From Edaphobacter acidisoli (GTDB lineage: Bacteria > Acidobacteriota > Terriglobia > Terriglobales > Acidobacteriaceae): a DNA stretch of 64,000 bases. The number at the start of each line of letters is the position of its first letter. Within the stretch, counting starts at the first letter, position 1. The stretch spans positions 2,108,001-2,172,000 of the forward strand of contig NZ_BMJB01000001.1 in the NCBI RefSeq assembly GCF_014642855.1, read 5' to 3'. A model generated the notes under the pieces. That model ran no database searches. It was not told the DNA's origin and saw only the letters and a program-made list of their open reading frames with translations. Shown in pieces: positions 25,333-34,896 of this stretch. A program made the position numbers and the translations under genes.

Positions 25333-27516
25333 TTATCTGGCCAAGGAGACTGCGTCACCATTGGCCGAAAAGTCTCCAGCAACGGGATCGTTTGGCAATG
25401 CCTTCAGGCCTTCGACAACAACTTCGGCATTCAATTTTGCGCCAATCAATGAAGTATGCGTGTGAGGATCAGCAAAGAGTGGTTCCACTGCTGCCTCACC
25501 CATAGCGTCATAGCGGTCAGCGATGCGCTTATTTAGATCAATCAACCCGACGTGTTCCTGAGTGGCGACCTCACGCGCCCAACCGGCGTAGGTGTCATCG
25601 TTTCGGACAATCTTGCCGTCTCTCCATATCTTTCGCGGAATGAGTGTGCAGATGATTGGAGTAACCCCTCTGGCACGCGCATCTTCCACGTACTTACGGA
25701 GATACCAACCATAGGTGTGAACCGTCTCGTGAATTTTGAGCACGGGATTGTCCACGTCTTTGGTCTCGTCACCGATGCCAGGAATCGAGCCGCGCGCACG
25801 TGCCGGGTCGTCAAGCGGACCGCCATCGTTGTGGCCGAACTGGATGAGTACAACATCACCGGGTTTCATCATGGCAAGGTCTTCTGCCCAATGTCCCTCT
25901 GTGATGAAATTGCGGCTGCTTAGACCGCCTATTGCGCGGTTCACCACATTGATCTTTGACGGATCGAAAAACGAGGAAAGCGGATCGCCCCATCCCCACT
26001 GCCCTCCGGCTCCGTCGCCGTGACCGTTGCGCACGGTTGAGTCGCCAACCAGCCAAAGTGTCGGCAACTTCAAATTTGCCGGAACTGGCAGATGCAATCG
26101 CACTTCTTGTGCGTGAAGGCGCTCGCTAAGCGGAGGATCAGTGCTAATGACAGCCGTTAATGCCGGCGAAGTCTCTGCTATGGGCTCCGGCTTTAAGTGC
26201 ATCTTCATGAACTCGAGATAAATCTTCCAATCTGAAGGCACCATGCCATGCCCACCATCGTGCATGTAATAGCCAAGATCGTGAAGAATTGGCACCCCTG
26301 CAGGCGGCCACTGATCGGTATCGAGCCCATCTTTGCCGAGTAACTTATACACAGGACCAGCAGCAACTTCGGCGAGAAATTCTCCCTTCGGATCGGACCA
26401 GTAATCTTTGTCTCCGGTTTGCAACAGCAACGGCCTTGGAGCAATGAGTGACACCAGCATGTTGGCATCGACCGGCAACTGGTCCACATGCTGCGCGTAC
26501 TTTGCATAGTTGCGGGCGAACTGATACGGATAGCGCGTAGGAGCGGTGAGGTGCGCAATTGTCTCGCCATAATTACGGCGACTTAATGCAGCGCCGCCTT
26601 CGCCCGAACAACTGGCAAGCACCATGGCAAAGCGAGTATCGTGCGCACCAGCCCACATAACTGTCTTGCCCAAACGAGAGATGCCTGTGATGGCCACGCG
26701 CTTTGCGTCGACGTCCTTGTCAGTTTCGAGATAGTCCATAGCGCGGCTCATGCCCCACGCCCATGCTGCAATTGAACCCCAGGCATCGGGAGCACGCTCG
26801 GTCTGTTCTGACTTCATGTAAAGCGCACGGACTCCATATGGGAGTCCCTGCGGATCGTCGGGATCAACATCGCCATAGTAAAACGTAGCCACTCCAAACC
26901 CAGCGTTCAACAACATGGGAACATTCAGGTGACCGAATCCCCTGCCTTTGATAGCCGGGACAAGCTTATGCAGCTTCAAGTCCCACACTTCACCCGGCTT
27001 TACACCAGGATCGTCCACGGTGTTTGAGTTGGCCGTAAATGAGATATTGAGCAACAGGGGAACGGATTTATGAGCCGCAGCAGAAGCAGCGGGGACATAG
27101 ACCAGTAGGTCCATTTTTGGCCCATTCTTGTCTTTTGAAAAATAGATCGTCACCTGCTTACGAATGGCCTTGCCATCAAACGCGGGAGTTCCCTTGTCGA
27201 AGACGTCAAAGGTCATGTCTTTTGGTCGTCTGGGGCTCCGGCCATACTGGTCTTCTTCGTAGAACTTCACAATCTCTGGCCGTCGTTTCGTGAACCACGT
27301 CTTTGCATCCCGCACGGGCTTGCCGTTCTGAAGAACGAGAGGATCTGGCAGAGTATACGTGCCAACTTTTGCCTGATCGTAGTTCACTGGGATTCCAGCA
27401 ACGACGCTCGGTAACGGTTTCTCAGGATGGATCGCCACAGCTTGACCGTAAGAGGTGCTTGAAAAAGTAGCTGCTGTTGCCAGAATGACACCAAAACACA
27501 ACTGAACTGAAGGCAT
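25333..27516 (-). CDS. Fusion of a CE15-like glucuronoyl esterase and a CE12-like SGNH acetylesterase
   Basis: A 727-residue exported protein with two enzymes. Residues 25-445 form an alpha/beta hydrolase of the CE15 type: nucleophile Ser280 in TGISRLGKT, acidic Glu306 in SCSGEGGAA, His423 in HDGGHGM. This family cuts ester links between glucuronoxylan and lignin. Residues 485-727 form an SGNH esterase of the rhamnogalacturonan acetylesterase type: GDSTVRNG at 491-498, GHND at 561-564 and a terminal DPHTH with the Asp/His pair. One chain would thus remove two kinds of ester from plant wall polymers. The signal peptide ends SYG or GQA. The upstream 135 bp contains the palindromic stretch TCCAATTGGTAATTGA. 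Confidence 0.82.
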   Translation of the reverse strand: MPSVQLCFGVILATAATFSSTSYGQAVAIHPEKPLPSVVAGIPVNYDQAKVGTYTLPDPLVLQNGKPVRDAKTWFTKRRPEIVKFYEEDQYGRSPRRPKDMTFDVFDKGTPAFDGKAIRKQVTIYFSKDKNGPKMDLLVYVPAASAAAHKSVPLLLNISFTANSNTVDDPGVKPGEVWDLKLHKLVPAIKGRGFGHLNVPMLLNAGFGVATFYYGDVDPDDPQGLPYGVRALYMKSEQTERAPDAWGSIAAWAWGMSRAMDYLETDKDVDAKRVAITGISRLGKTVMWAGAHDTRFAMVLASCSGEGGAALSRRNYGETIAHLTAPTRYPYQFARNYAKYAQHVDQLPVDANMLVSLIAPRPLLLQTGDKDYWSDPKGEFLAEVAAGPVYKLLGKDGLDTDQWPPAGVPILHDLGYYMHDGGHGMVPSDWKIYLEFMKMHLKPEPIAETSPALTAVISTDPPLSERLHAQEVRLHLPVPANLKLPTLWLVGDSTVRNGHGDGAGGQWGWGDPLSSFFDPSKINVVNRAIGGLSSRNFITEGHWAEDLAMMKPGDVVLIQFGHNDGGPLDDPARARGSIPGIGDETKDVDNPVLKIHETVHTYGWYLRKYVEDARARGVTPIICTLIPRKIWRDGKIVRNDDTYAGWAREVATQEHVGLIDLNKRIADRYDAMGEAAVEPLFADPHTHTSLIGAKLNAEVVVEGLKALPNDPVAGDFSANGDAVSLAR

Positions 27517-27652
27517 AGGCTCCCCGTTCCTTTTAGCTATGTTCCTGATTACGGTTAGGCGTCAGATCAAGTTTCAATATATATTCCAATTGGTAATTGA
27601 TTTCACACATTTAGCCGGACCGACGTTGTCAACGACAACTGTCCTTCGAAGG

Positions 27653-28984
27653 TCAAGGCGCAAGTAGAATGCGAAGGTCCCTCAGATTGTTGCCAGTCGG
27701 CCCGGTCGTGATATTGTCGCCCAGTAGTGCAAGCAGTGCGCCTGAATTGAACTCTTGAAGAGCACGGTTAACCGGAAATCCAACTACATCCGCTCGACTT
27801 ACTGTTGTGCCATCGACGATTGCGCCTGCGGCTTCGCTGTTACCGTCGATACCATCGCTGCCACCGCTGAGCACCACGATGTCGCTGTCTGCAATTTTCT
27901 CGCTGCACAGCAGCGCAAAGTGTTGGTTACGTCCGCCGTTTCCCTTCACGGAGGAAGGCACACACACAGTCACTTCGCCCGCTGAGAGCAGACAGACACG
28001 CTCTCGCGCGCTCCTCATCTCCCTAAGTCGATGCAGCAGATGCTCTGCGGCACGCTCGGTGCTCCAGTCGTCACAGGTGTTGTCTACCTCGACATGCCAG
28101 CCTAACTCTCTCGCCTGTACGGCCGCCGCGTGCTCAAGGCAGGCGCTGTCCAGCAGGACCACCCACTGCGACCGCTCAAAGGTTATGTCGCCCAGCTTTG
28201 GCGTTTCGGTCAGCGCATGAGACTCAAGCAACCCAGCAACTGGCGCAGGCAAGCGCTTCGCGAGTTCATATCTATTTGCAATTTGATACACATCGTCCAT
28301 CGTGCTGCGGTCGGGCATTGTCGGCCCGGACGAGAGCGCATCAAGTTCGCCTGCAGGTACATCTGAGACAAAGACCGTCACCTGTTCCGCAGGGGCAGCA
28401 GCAGCCGCGAGCCGTCCGCCCTTAACCGCGGAAAGGTGCTTGCGAACAACATTAATCTGTGTAATCGGCGCACCACACTCAACGAGTGCCTTGTGCGTCT
28501 CGATGACAACATCGAGCGAAGCACTGGTCAGCAAGAACTGCTCAACCATCGCGGATCCTCCGCCACTGATGAGGAAGACGACGAGGTCACGCTCTGTCAG
28601 AGATTCAAGCGTTCGCAGGGTGTCTTCAGCAGCCGCAATTGATGCCTCATTCGGAGTGGGATGTCCTCCGCGATATTTGCGGAATCGTGCAGGCAATGGC
28701 TCCTCACTCGGATGACCAGCAATAATGCCTTCGAACCTCTCCGCAATTGTGCTTGTTTGATCGAGAAAGGCAGTAGACATCGAGCCCGCAGCCTTGCCAA
28801 TCGCAATCAACACCAACCGCTCATATTCCGTGGTTTGATATCTGTTGTCGCCAATCTCCAGCACCGTACCATCGCAGTGGAAACACCGCCCCATCGCGGG
28901 CCCAATGCGCGATGCCCTAAGCGCGGATAAGAAGATACCAAGCGCCTCTTCGCGGGCCTTCATTATGGAGTCAAGGTTTGGCAT
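27653..28984 (-). CDS. Glycerate 2-kinase (type II, MOFRL family)
   Basis: A 443-residue cytosolic kinase phosphorylating D-glycerate. The N-terminal DUF4147 part shows VLIAIGKAAGSM and VFLISGGGSAMVE. INVVRKHLSAVKGGRLA and TVFVSDVPAGELDALSSGPT follow, and the C-terminal MOFRL domain contains GGRNQHFALL and LSGGSDGIDGNSEAAGAIVD. It begins 10 bp after the stop of the CoA-transferase beta gene, so it closes a four-gene operon (galM, scoA, scoB, this gene). In sugar-acid breakdown it would feed 2-phosphoglycerate into glycolysis. Confidence 0.9.
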   Translation of the reverse strand: MPNLDSIMKAREEALGIFLSALRASRIGPAMGRCFHCDGTVLEIGDNRYQTTEYERLVLIAIGKAAGSMSTAFLDQTSTIAERFEGIIAGHPSEEPLPARFRKYRGGHPTPNEASIAAAEDTLRTLESLTERDLVVFLISGGGSAMVEQFLLTSASLDVVIETHKALVECGAPITQINVVRKHLSAVKGGRLAAAAAPAEQVTVFVSDVPAGELDALSSGPTMPDRSTMDDVYQIANRYELAKRLPAPVAGLLESHALTETPKLGDITFERSQWVVLLDSACLEHAAAVQARELGWHVEVDNTCDDWSTERAAEHLLHRLREMRSARERVCLLSAGEVTVCVPSSVKGNGGRNQHFALLCSEKIADSDIVVLSGGSDGIDGNSEAAGAIVDGTTVSRADVVGFPVNRALQEFNSGALLALLGDNITTGPTGNNLRDLRILLAP

Positions 28985-28994
28985 CGCGCAAAGA

Positions 28995-29648
28995 TCACAC
29001 TGTCATCACTCGAAGATCAGGAGCAATCACCAGCTTCGGCTCCGTACGATCTTGCACATCAGCAACACTCATACCATCGGCTATCTCAGCCAGAACCAGT
29101 CCATTGCGAGTCACGCGAATCCATCCGAGTTCAGTCACAATATCGTGGACGACGTTTCTGCCCGTAAGCGGCAGCGTGCATTGCTTCAGAATCTTCGGTG
29201 AGCCATCCTTGGCCTGATGCTCCATCGCAACGACAACGCGCCGCGCTCCCGCAACCAGATCCATTGCTCCGCCCATACCCTTCACCATCTTGCCAGGAAT
29301 AGTCCAGTTGGCAAGATCGCCGTGCTCATCCACCTGCATCGCGCCAAGCACGCTCACATCCATGTGGCCTCCGCGAATCATGGCAAACGACTCGTGGCTC
29401 GCGAAAAACGCGCAGCCTGGAATCTCCGTCACGGGTTGCTTGCCTGCATTAACCAAATCTGGATCAGCTTCGTCTTCAGCAGGCGGAGGACCAACACCAA
29501 GCATCCCATTCTCAGACTGGAACATCACGTTCACGCCAGCAGGGATGTACGACGCAATCATTGTCGGCAAGCCGATGCCGAGGTTCACATAGAAACCATC
29601 TTTGATCTCGCGTGCGATTCGCCGCGCAATCTTTTCTTTGGCGGTCAC
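28995..29648 (-). CDS. scoB: 3-oxoacid CoA-transferase, subunit B
   Basis: 217 residues. It contains the catalytic glutamate region [13 protein letters not shown] (residues about 45-57) and the family segments [30 protein letters not shown] and [11 protein letters not shown]. With subunit A it moves CoA between a donor acyl-CoA (succinyl- or acetyl-CoA) and acetoacetate or another acid. The four-base overlap with scoA implies coupled translation and equal amounts. Which acid is the substrate cannot be told. Confidence 0.93.
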   Translation of the reverse strand: MTAKEKIARRIAREIKDGFYVNLGIGLPTMIASYIPAGVNVMFQSENGMLGVGPPPAEDEADPDLVNAGKQPVTEIPGCAFFASHESFAMIRGGHMDVSVLGAMQVDEHGDLANWTIPGKMVKGMGGAMDLVAGARRVVVAMEHQAKDGSPKILKQCTLPLTGRNVVHDIVTELGWIRVTRNGLVLAEIADGMSVADVQDRTEPKLVIAPDLRVMTV

Positions 29649-30349
29649 GCTACGCCTCCCGACTGGATGAACTTCGCTTCGATCGGCTTCAGATACTTCT
29701 CGCCTTGAATAATGCAGTTGACATAGATTCCTGGCGTAACGATGTTGTCTGGGTTCAGTTCACCCGGCTCAACCAGTTCCTCAACCTCGGCAATCGTAAT
29801 GTCCGCTGCCGCCGCCATTACAGGATTGAAGTTTCTCGCAGTCATGCGATAGATGAGATTTCCGTAGTGGTCACCTCTCCAAGCTTTTATGAGCGCGAAA
29901 TCGGCGTGTAGTGCATGTTCCAGAACATATGTTCTGCCGCTGATCTCGCGCGTCTCCTTGCCTTCGGCGACAACCGTTCCCAACCCCGTAGGAGTGTAGA
30001 AGGCTGGAATGCCCGCGCCTCCAGCACGAATACGCTCAGCTAGCGTTCCCTGCGGTACAAGGGTCAGGTCCAGTTGGTTACTTAATACCAATTGTTCGAG
30101 GCGGCGGTTTTCGCCCACGTAACTGCCGACGTGCGAGACGATCATTCCCGCCTCCAGCATCAGCCCCAGACCAAAACCGTCGACGCCCATGTTGTTACTG
30201 ATCGTGTGCAACCCCATGATGCGCTTACGAACCAGCGCGGCAATCAGGTTCTCCGGGATGCCGCAAAGCCCGAAACCGCCGAACATGATGGTCGAGCCGG
30301 AGGGGATATCGGCGACCGCTTCATCCGCAGAGTGAACGACTTTATTCAT
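29645..30349 (-). CDS. scoA: 3-oxoacid CoA-transferase, subunit A
   Basis: 234 residues with the subunit A pattern: [20 protein letters not shown] near the start, [32 protein letters not shown] and [20 protein letters not shown]. It lies 51 bp after galM and overlaps scoB by four bases. Finding a CoA-transferase between a mutarotase and a glycerate kinase is unusual and may reflect a catabolic route ending in a keto acid. Confidence 0.93.
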   Translation of the reverse strand: MNKVVHSADEAVADIPSGSTIMFGGFGLCGIPENLIAALVRKRIMGLHTISNNMGVDGFGLGLMLEAGMIVSHVGSYVGENRRLEQLVLSNQLDLTLVPQGTLAERIRAGGAGIPAFYTPTGLGTVVAEGKETREISGRTYVLEHALHADFALIKAWRGDHYGNLIYRMTARNFNPVMAAAADITIAEVEELVEPGELNPDNIVTPGIYVNCIIQGEKYLKPIEAKFIQSGGVA

Positions 30350-30400
30350 CCCAAAGGGTCCTTGCGCGGCGTAGCGTTCGAAACTATACCGCGCAACACC

Positions 30401-31513
30401 TTACTTCGCGCGCGTCGAAAAAGTAAAGACGGTCGTGCTGTGTCTGGTAATTCCTGGCTTCAGTTCGGTAGAAGGAAAGTTGGGATGGTTAGGCGAATCA
30501 GGGAAATGCTGTGTCTCCAGACAGAGCGCTCCGTTCTTCTCATAGCCCTGCTGGTCCTTGCCATACTTCGTTCCGTTCAAAAAATTACCCGTGTAAAACT
30601 GCACACCGGGCTCGGTCGTCGTTACGGTGAGGACACGGCCACTGTTTGGATCATAGACGCGCGCAGCAGTCTTCATCTCGCCGGTTTTCCCGCGGAGCAC
30701 CCAGTTGAAGTCATAGCCTCCGGCCAGTTTCAATTGCTCATTGTCATCGTGGATGCGCGAGCCTACGACCGTTGGCTTGCGAAAGTCAAACGGCGTGCCT
30801 TCTACAGAAGCGAGCACACCCGTCGGAATCAGTCCAGCATCCACTGGCGTGTATTGGTCCGCAGGAATCATCATCTCCTCATCGAGGATCGTGCCTTTGT
30901 CGCCATCGAGGTTGAAATAAGAATGGTTCGTCAGGTTCACGACCGTAGGCTTGTCGGTAGACATGCTGTAGTCGATGCGCAGAGCCGAGTGATGCAGCGT
31001 GTAGCGCACATGCGCCGTCAATGTGCCGGGGAAGCCCTGGTCGCCGTCCTTGCTGACTAGCGTCATCTCCACACCACCAGGAATCTCTTTGCCATCCCAC
31101 ACAAGCTTGTCGAAACCAACAGTGCCGCCATGCAGAGCATTGATGCCATGGTCGTTCTTCGGTATCTGATAAGTCTTGCCCGCAAGGCGGAAGCTCCCAT
31201 GTGCGATACGGTTACCGTAGCGACCGACGATTGCACCAAAGTAGGTGCTCGAATCGTCAAGATATCCATCTAGACCGTTGTAGCCGAGCACCACATCGGC
31301 CATCTTGCCATCCCGATCTGGGGTTGAGATTGAGACAACACGTGCCCCATACGTCATGATGCGCGCCTCGATGCCATCGCCTTTCAGAGTGTAGATATCC
31401 ACTGTCTTGCCATCGGGCGTGGTGCCAAAGGCCGCCTTCGTCACTGAAACCTGTGCTGTTGCGATCACGGTAGTCATGCTAAGAAGCATAACCTGTAGCC
31501 ACCTCATCGTCAT
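30401..31513 (-). CDS. galM: Exported aldose 1-epimerase (mutarotase)
   Basis: A 370-residue enzyme that interconverts alpha and beta anomers of galactose, glucose and related sugars. Motifs are YFGAIVGRYGNRIAHGSF, GINALHGGTVGFDKLVW, VVNLTNHSYFNLDG (catalytic His) and a late FDFRKPT/GGYDFNWVL region with the partner residues. The start is ATG at 31513 with GAGG upstream. Residues 1-20 look like a signal peptide (LQVMLLSMTTVIATA), so it probably works in the periplasm. First gene of the galM-scoA-scoB-kinase operon. Confidence 0.92.
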   Translation of the reverse strand: MTMRWLQVMLLSMTTVIATAQVSVTKAAFGTTPDGKTVDIYTLKGDGIEARIMTYGARVVSISTPDRDGKMADVVLGYNGLDGYLDDSSTYFGAIVGRYGNRIAHGSFRLAGKTYQIPKNDHGINALHGGTVGFDKLVWDGKEIPGGVEMTLVSKDGDQGFPGTLTAHVRYTLHHSALRIDYSMSTDKPTVVNLTNHSYFNLDGDKGTILDEEMMIPADQYTPVDAGLIPTGVLASVEGTPFDFRKPTVVGSRIHDDNEQLKLAGGYDFNWVLRGKTGEMKTAARVYDPNSGRVLTVTTTEPGVQFYTGNFLNGTKYGKDQQGYEKNGALCLETQHFPDSPNHPNFPSTELKPGITRHSTTVFTFSTRAK

Positions 31514-31666
31514 TGTTTCCTCTGTCCTTTCGGCCTTTCTCTATGTTGTGGGTCGCGCATTACAGTATTGGATTTCGGATAAAACTATTCCCCCGCAACT
31601 ATACGTCAACGTCCAGCAGCGAAGAAAAACATATACCATGGATGCGCCGATACAATCGCACTCAGG

Positions 31667-32908
31667 ATGGACATGGTACTTCGATTTAAGGGACTTCCCT
31701 GCCTAGCACTTCTTCTCTTCAGTCTCTTCTGCTTCAATCAAAATTCAGCTTTAGCCGCCAACCAATCTGACCACTGGGTCGGTACCTGGGCAACATCTCC
31801 CGTTGCTCTTCGTAATGTGAACGACAAGTTTGGAGCGGTGGACACTACCTTCCGCGAAATCGTTCACATCTCACTCGGAGGCAACTCCGTTCGCATCATC
31901 GTCAGCAACGAGTTCGGATTGGACTCGCTAACCATAGGCGCCGCGAGCATTGCGCGAAGCGCAGGCAGCGATGCCATCGACACTGCTTCGGCGCAGACCC
32001 TCACTTTCAGTGGACGCGCTTCGGTTACGGTTCCACCCGGAGCACTCGCGGTTAGTGACCCCGTCAACTTGAAGGTCCCCGCGCTCAGCGATCTCGCTGT
32101 CAGTCTATTTGTGCCTCAGCAACCCATGCGTCAGGTTTCGATCCACAACTTCGCCGACCAGACCAACTACATGGCATCGGGCAATATCGTGAGCGACAAG
32201 ACGCTCAACTCCGCCGAAAAAATCTATTCTTGGCCCTTTCTCAAAGGAGTCGATGTGATGGCAAGCGATAAGAGTGCTGCCATCGTAACGTTCGGCGATA
32301 GCATCACCGATGGCGCACACAGCACACGTGATGCCAACCTTCGCTGGCCCGATGTTCTCGCCAGGCGCCTTCAGGCCGATAAGAAGACCGCACAGCTCAG
32401 TGTGCTGAACGAAGGTATTGGCGGCAATCGCGTGCTACACGACAACACCGGCCCGAGCGCGCTTGCCCGCTTTGACCGCGATGTGCTCTCACAATCTGGT
32501 GTCAAATACCTCATCATTCTAGAAAGCATCAATGACATCGGCCACGCCTATTCACTTGAGGACCCCTATGATGTTGTAACGGCTGACGATTTGATAGCAG
32601 GACTCAGTCAGCTTGCCACTCGTGCCCACACGCACGGGATAAAGGTCTATGGAGCAACCCTTACGCCCTACATGGGAGCAAAGTATTCGTCTCCCGCAGG
32701 CGAGAAGGTCCGCGAGGCCGTCAACCAGTGGATTCGCACCACCAATCAGCTCGACGGCTACATCGACTTCGAGAAGGTCACTCGTGACTCAGCCAATCCT
32801 CCGGCCTTCTCCGATGCGGCTGGCTCAACCGACGACCTTCATCCTGGTGACTCTGGCTACAAGCTGATGGGAGACTCAATCGACCTGAAGCTATTTGCTG
32901 GAAAGTGA
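31667..32908 (+). CDS. Exported SGNH/GDSL hydrolase
   Basis: About 413 residues. The signal peptide ends SALAA. A beta-rich N-terminal domain (WVGTWATSPVALRN, residues 38-195) precedes an SGNH hydrolase with block I FGDSITDGAHS, Gly in GIGGNRVL, Asn in ESINDIGHAY and the terminal DDLHPGDSGY carrying Asp and His. It probably hydrolyses ester groups on plant polymers or lipids. ATG at 31673 is an alternative start. It is divergent from galM across 153 bp and is followed by a strong hairpin at 32924. Confidence 0.85.
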   Translation: MDMVLRFKGLPCLALLLFSLFCFNQNSALAANQSDHWVGTWATSPVALRNVNDKFGAVDTTFREIVHISLGGNSVRIIVSNEFGLDSLTIGAASIARSAGSDAIDTASAQTLTFSGRASVTVPPGALAVSDPVNLKVPALSDLAVSLFVPQQPMRQVSIHNFADQTNYMASGNIVSDKTLNSAEKIYSWPFLKGVDVMASDKSAAIVTFGDSITDGAHSTRDANLRWPDVLARRLQADKKTAQLSVLNEGIGGNRVLHDNTGPSALARFDRDVLSQSGVKYLIILESINDIGHAYSLEDPYDVVTADDLIAGLSQLATRAHTHGIKVYGATLTPYMGAKYSSPAGEKVREAVNQWIRTTNQLDGYIDFEKVTRDSANPPAFSDAAGSTDDLHPGDSGYKLMGDSIDLKLFAGK

Positions 32909-32923
32909 TGCCCCCAATCACAG

Positions 32924-32959
32924 TTGCTGGCCGCTGAGTTGCTCCCTAGCGGCCAGCAA
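32924..32959 (+). terminator. Strong hairpin after the SGNH hydrolase gene
   Basis: A perfect 12 bp stem TTGCTGGCCGCT/AGCGGCCAGCAA around a 12-base loop, 16 bp after the stop codon. It lacks a following T run (GGTTGCAC), so it may protect the RNA 3' end or act in a non-classical terminator. Confidence 0.45.
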
Positions 32960-33032
32960 GGTTGCACATAGCGCAAAGATTGTACGCCCATGCAAAGCAG
33001 CTGAATCGGCCGGGTGCTAAGATTTAAAGTTC

Positions 33033-34697
33033 ATGGCACAAGATAAGTTGAAGCTGATTCCGCTGGGGGGACTGGGCGAGTTCGGGATGAACTGCATGGT
33101 TCTGCGCTGGCAGGATGACATCATCGTCATTGACGCAGGATTGATGTTTCCTGAAGAAGAGTTATTAGGCGTCGATATTGTCGTTCCCGACATTAGCTAT
33201 TTGACAGAGAACCGCGACAAAGTACGCGGCATCCTGCTGACGCATGGTCACGAGGACCATATTGGCGGCCTTCCATGGATCCTCTCGGAACTAAACGTGC
33301 CGGTGTATGGCACTGAATTCACCTTGGCTTATGTCGAGGGGAAACTCGAAGAACATGAGCTGCTGGATGATGCTGATCTGATTGAGATGGTTCCAGGTGA
33401 ACGTATAATATTGGGGCCATTTTCGGTCGTGCCGATTCGCGTGACCCATTCCCTAGTCGATTGTGTGGCGTTGGCGATTCATACGCCGGTAGGCGTTGTT
33501 CTGCATACAGGTGACTTCAAGGTCGATCTGTCGCCTCCGGATAACAAGCCCTTTGACCTTCATGCATTTGCCGAGTTGGGCAAACAAGGCGTTCTCGCTC
33601 TGTTGCAGGATTCAACCAACGTGGACCGGCGCGGCTATACACCCAGCGAGAAAGCCGTGCGACCTCGGCTCGACGAGATCTTTGCTCAGACGAAGCAGAA
33701 GCTTTTTTTCAGTTGTTTCTCGTCATCAATTCATCGCATCAGGTTGGCAATGGAGTTAGCCCATGAGCACGGCCGCAAAGTTGCCGTGATCGGCCGCTCG
33801 CTCGACAACTCGACCGAAATCGCGCAGGACCTGGGGTACCTGGACCCTCCGCCTGGACTCGTTATCAATCCTGGGCAAATCAAGGACACACCTGCGCACA
33901 AGCTTCTCGTAATGATTAGCGGGACGCAAGGCGAGCCAATGAGCGCGTTGAGCCGAGCGGCTGTCAACAATCACAAGCACGCGCACATTGAGGCAGGCGA
34001 CACAGTTCTGCTGAGCTCGCGCGTGATACCGGGCAATGAAAAGTCGATATACCGGATGATCGACCATCTGGAACGGCGCGATGCAGAAGTGATCTACGAC
34101 GATGGTGCTTCGGGGCTGATTCATGTGAGTGGGCATGGCAGCCAGGAAGAGTTGCGCCTGATGATTAACCTCGTTCGACCAAAGTTCTTCATTCCTGTCC
34201 ATGGAGACTACAGGCATCTGAAGCGCCATATAGAACTGGCCGTAGGAATGGGAGTTGTAGAAAAGACAATTCTTCTTGAAGATGGTGACATTCTTGAGAT
34301 GGGCCGCGATTCTGCCGTAAAGACAGGCAAGGTTCCGGTTGAGCGCGTTTGTATCGACTCGGGTGGCGCCTCGACTGATGTAGTCGAAGACCTGGTCATC
34401 AAAGATCGGAGACACCTAAGCGAAGATGGAATCATACTGCCAATCATCGCGATCGACAAACGTACTGGGCGGGTGGAAAATGCACCGGAGATCGTTGTAC
34501 GCGGCATGGCCATCGCCGAAGATGGATTGATCTCCGAAGCAAAACAGGTGGTGCAAAAGACGCTGGATGTTTCGTCGGCAGAAGAAAAGGCTGATTATGG
34601 CGTCATCAAGGAAAAGATTCGCAGCGATCTAAAGCGGTACATTCAGAAGAACACGAGCAGAAGGCCGCTGATCATGCCTGTGATTCTGGAAATTTGA
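33033..34697 (+). CDS. rnj: Ribonuclease J
   Basis: A 554-residue metallo-beta-lactamase/beta-CASP ribonuclease with both 5'-3' exo and endo activity in mRNA and rRNA processing. It has the metal motif LTHGHEDHIGG at 70-80, LHTGDFKVD, beta-CASP motif A DSTN and later HVSGHGSQEELRLMINLVRP and PVHGDYRHL. The C-terminal dimerisation domain is complete. Monocistronic, with an AAG-rich leader upstream and a weak hairpin downstream. Confidence 0.95.
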   Translation: MAQDKLKLIPLGGLGEFGMNCMVLRWQDDIIVIDAGLMFPEEELLGVDIVVPDISYLTENRDKVRGILLTHGHEDHIGGLPWILSELNVPVYGTEFTLAYVEGKLEEHELLDDADLIEMVPGERIILGPFSVVPIRVTHSLVDCVALAIHTPVGVVLHTGDFKVDLSPPDNKPFDLHAFAELGKQGVLALLQDSTNVDRRGYTPSEKAVRPRLDEIFAQTKQKLFFSCFSSSIHRIRLAMELAHEHGRKVAVIGRSLDNSTEIAQDLGYLDPPPGLVINPGQIKDTPAHKLLVMISGTQGEPMSALSRAAVNNHKHAHIEAGDTVLLSSRVIPGNEKSIYRMIDHLERRDAEVIYDDGASGLIHVSGHGSQEELRLMINLVRPKFFIPVHGDYRHLKRHIELAVGMGVVEKTILLEDGDILEMGRDSAVKTGKVPVERVCIDSGGASTDVVEDLVIKDRRHLSEDGIILPIIAIDKRTGRVENAPEIVVRGMAIAEDGLISEAKQVVQKTLDVSSAEEKADYGVIKEKIRSDLKRYIQKNTSRRPLIMPVILEI

Positions 34698-34721
34698 CGC
34701 CTCATCATAATTGGTAAAGCG

Positions 34722-34746
34722 GCGGCTCTAGAGTAGCCGCTATTTC
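34722..34746 (+). terminator. Possible weak terminator after rnj
   Basis: A six-pair stem GCGGCT/AGCCGC with loop CTAGAGT, followed by TATTTC. It is short but 24 bp after the stop codon. Confidence 0.4.
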
Positions 34747-34896
34747 ATGCTGCGCTTGATGTCTTTGGCAGAGACGTTGGCACGATAGCGCTTCAAGCCA
34801 GTGATGGATATGATTCCAACCGCTGAAGAGGGCTCTTCCTACACGACTTCGCCGTAAAATGAAGCGACGGATTCGTCGTACGGCGGTTATTCATCT

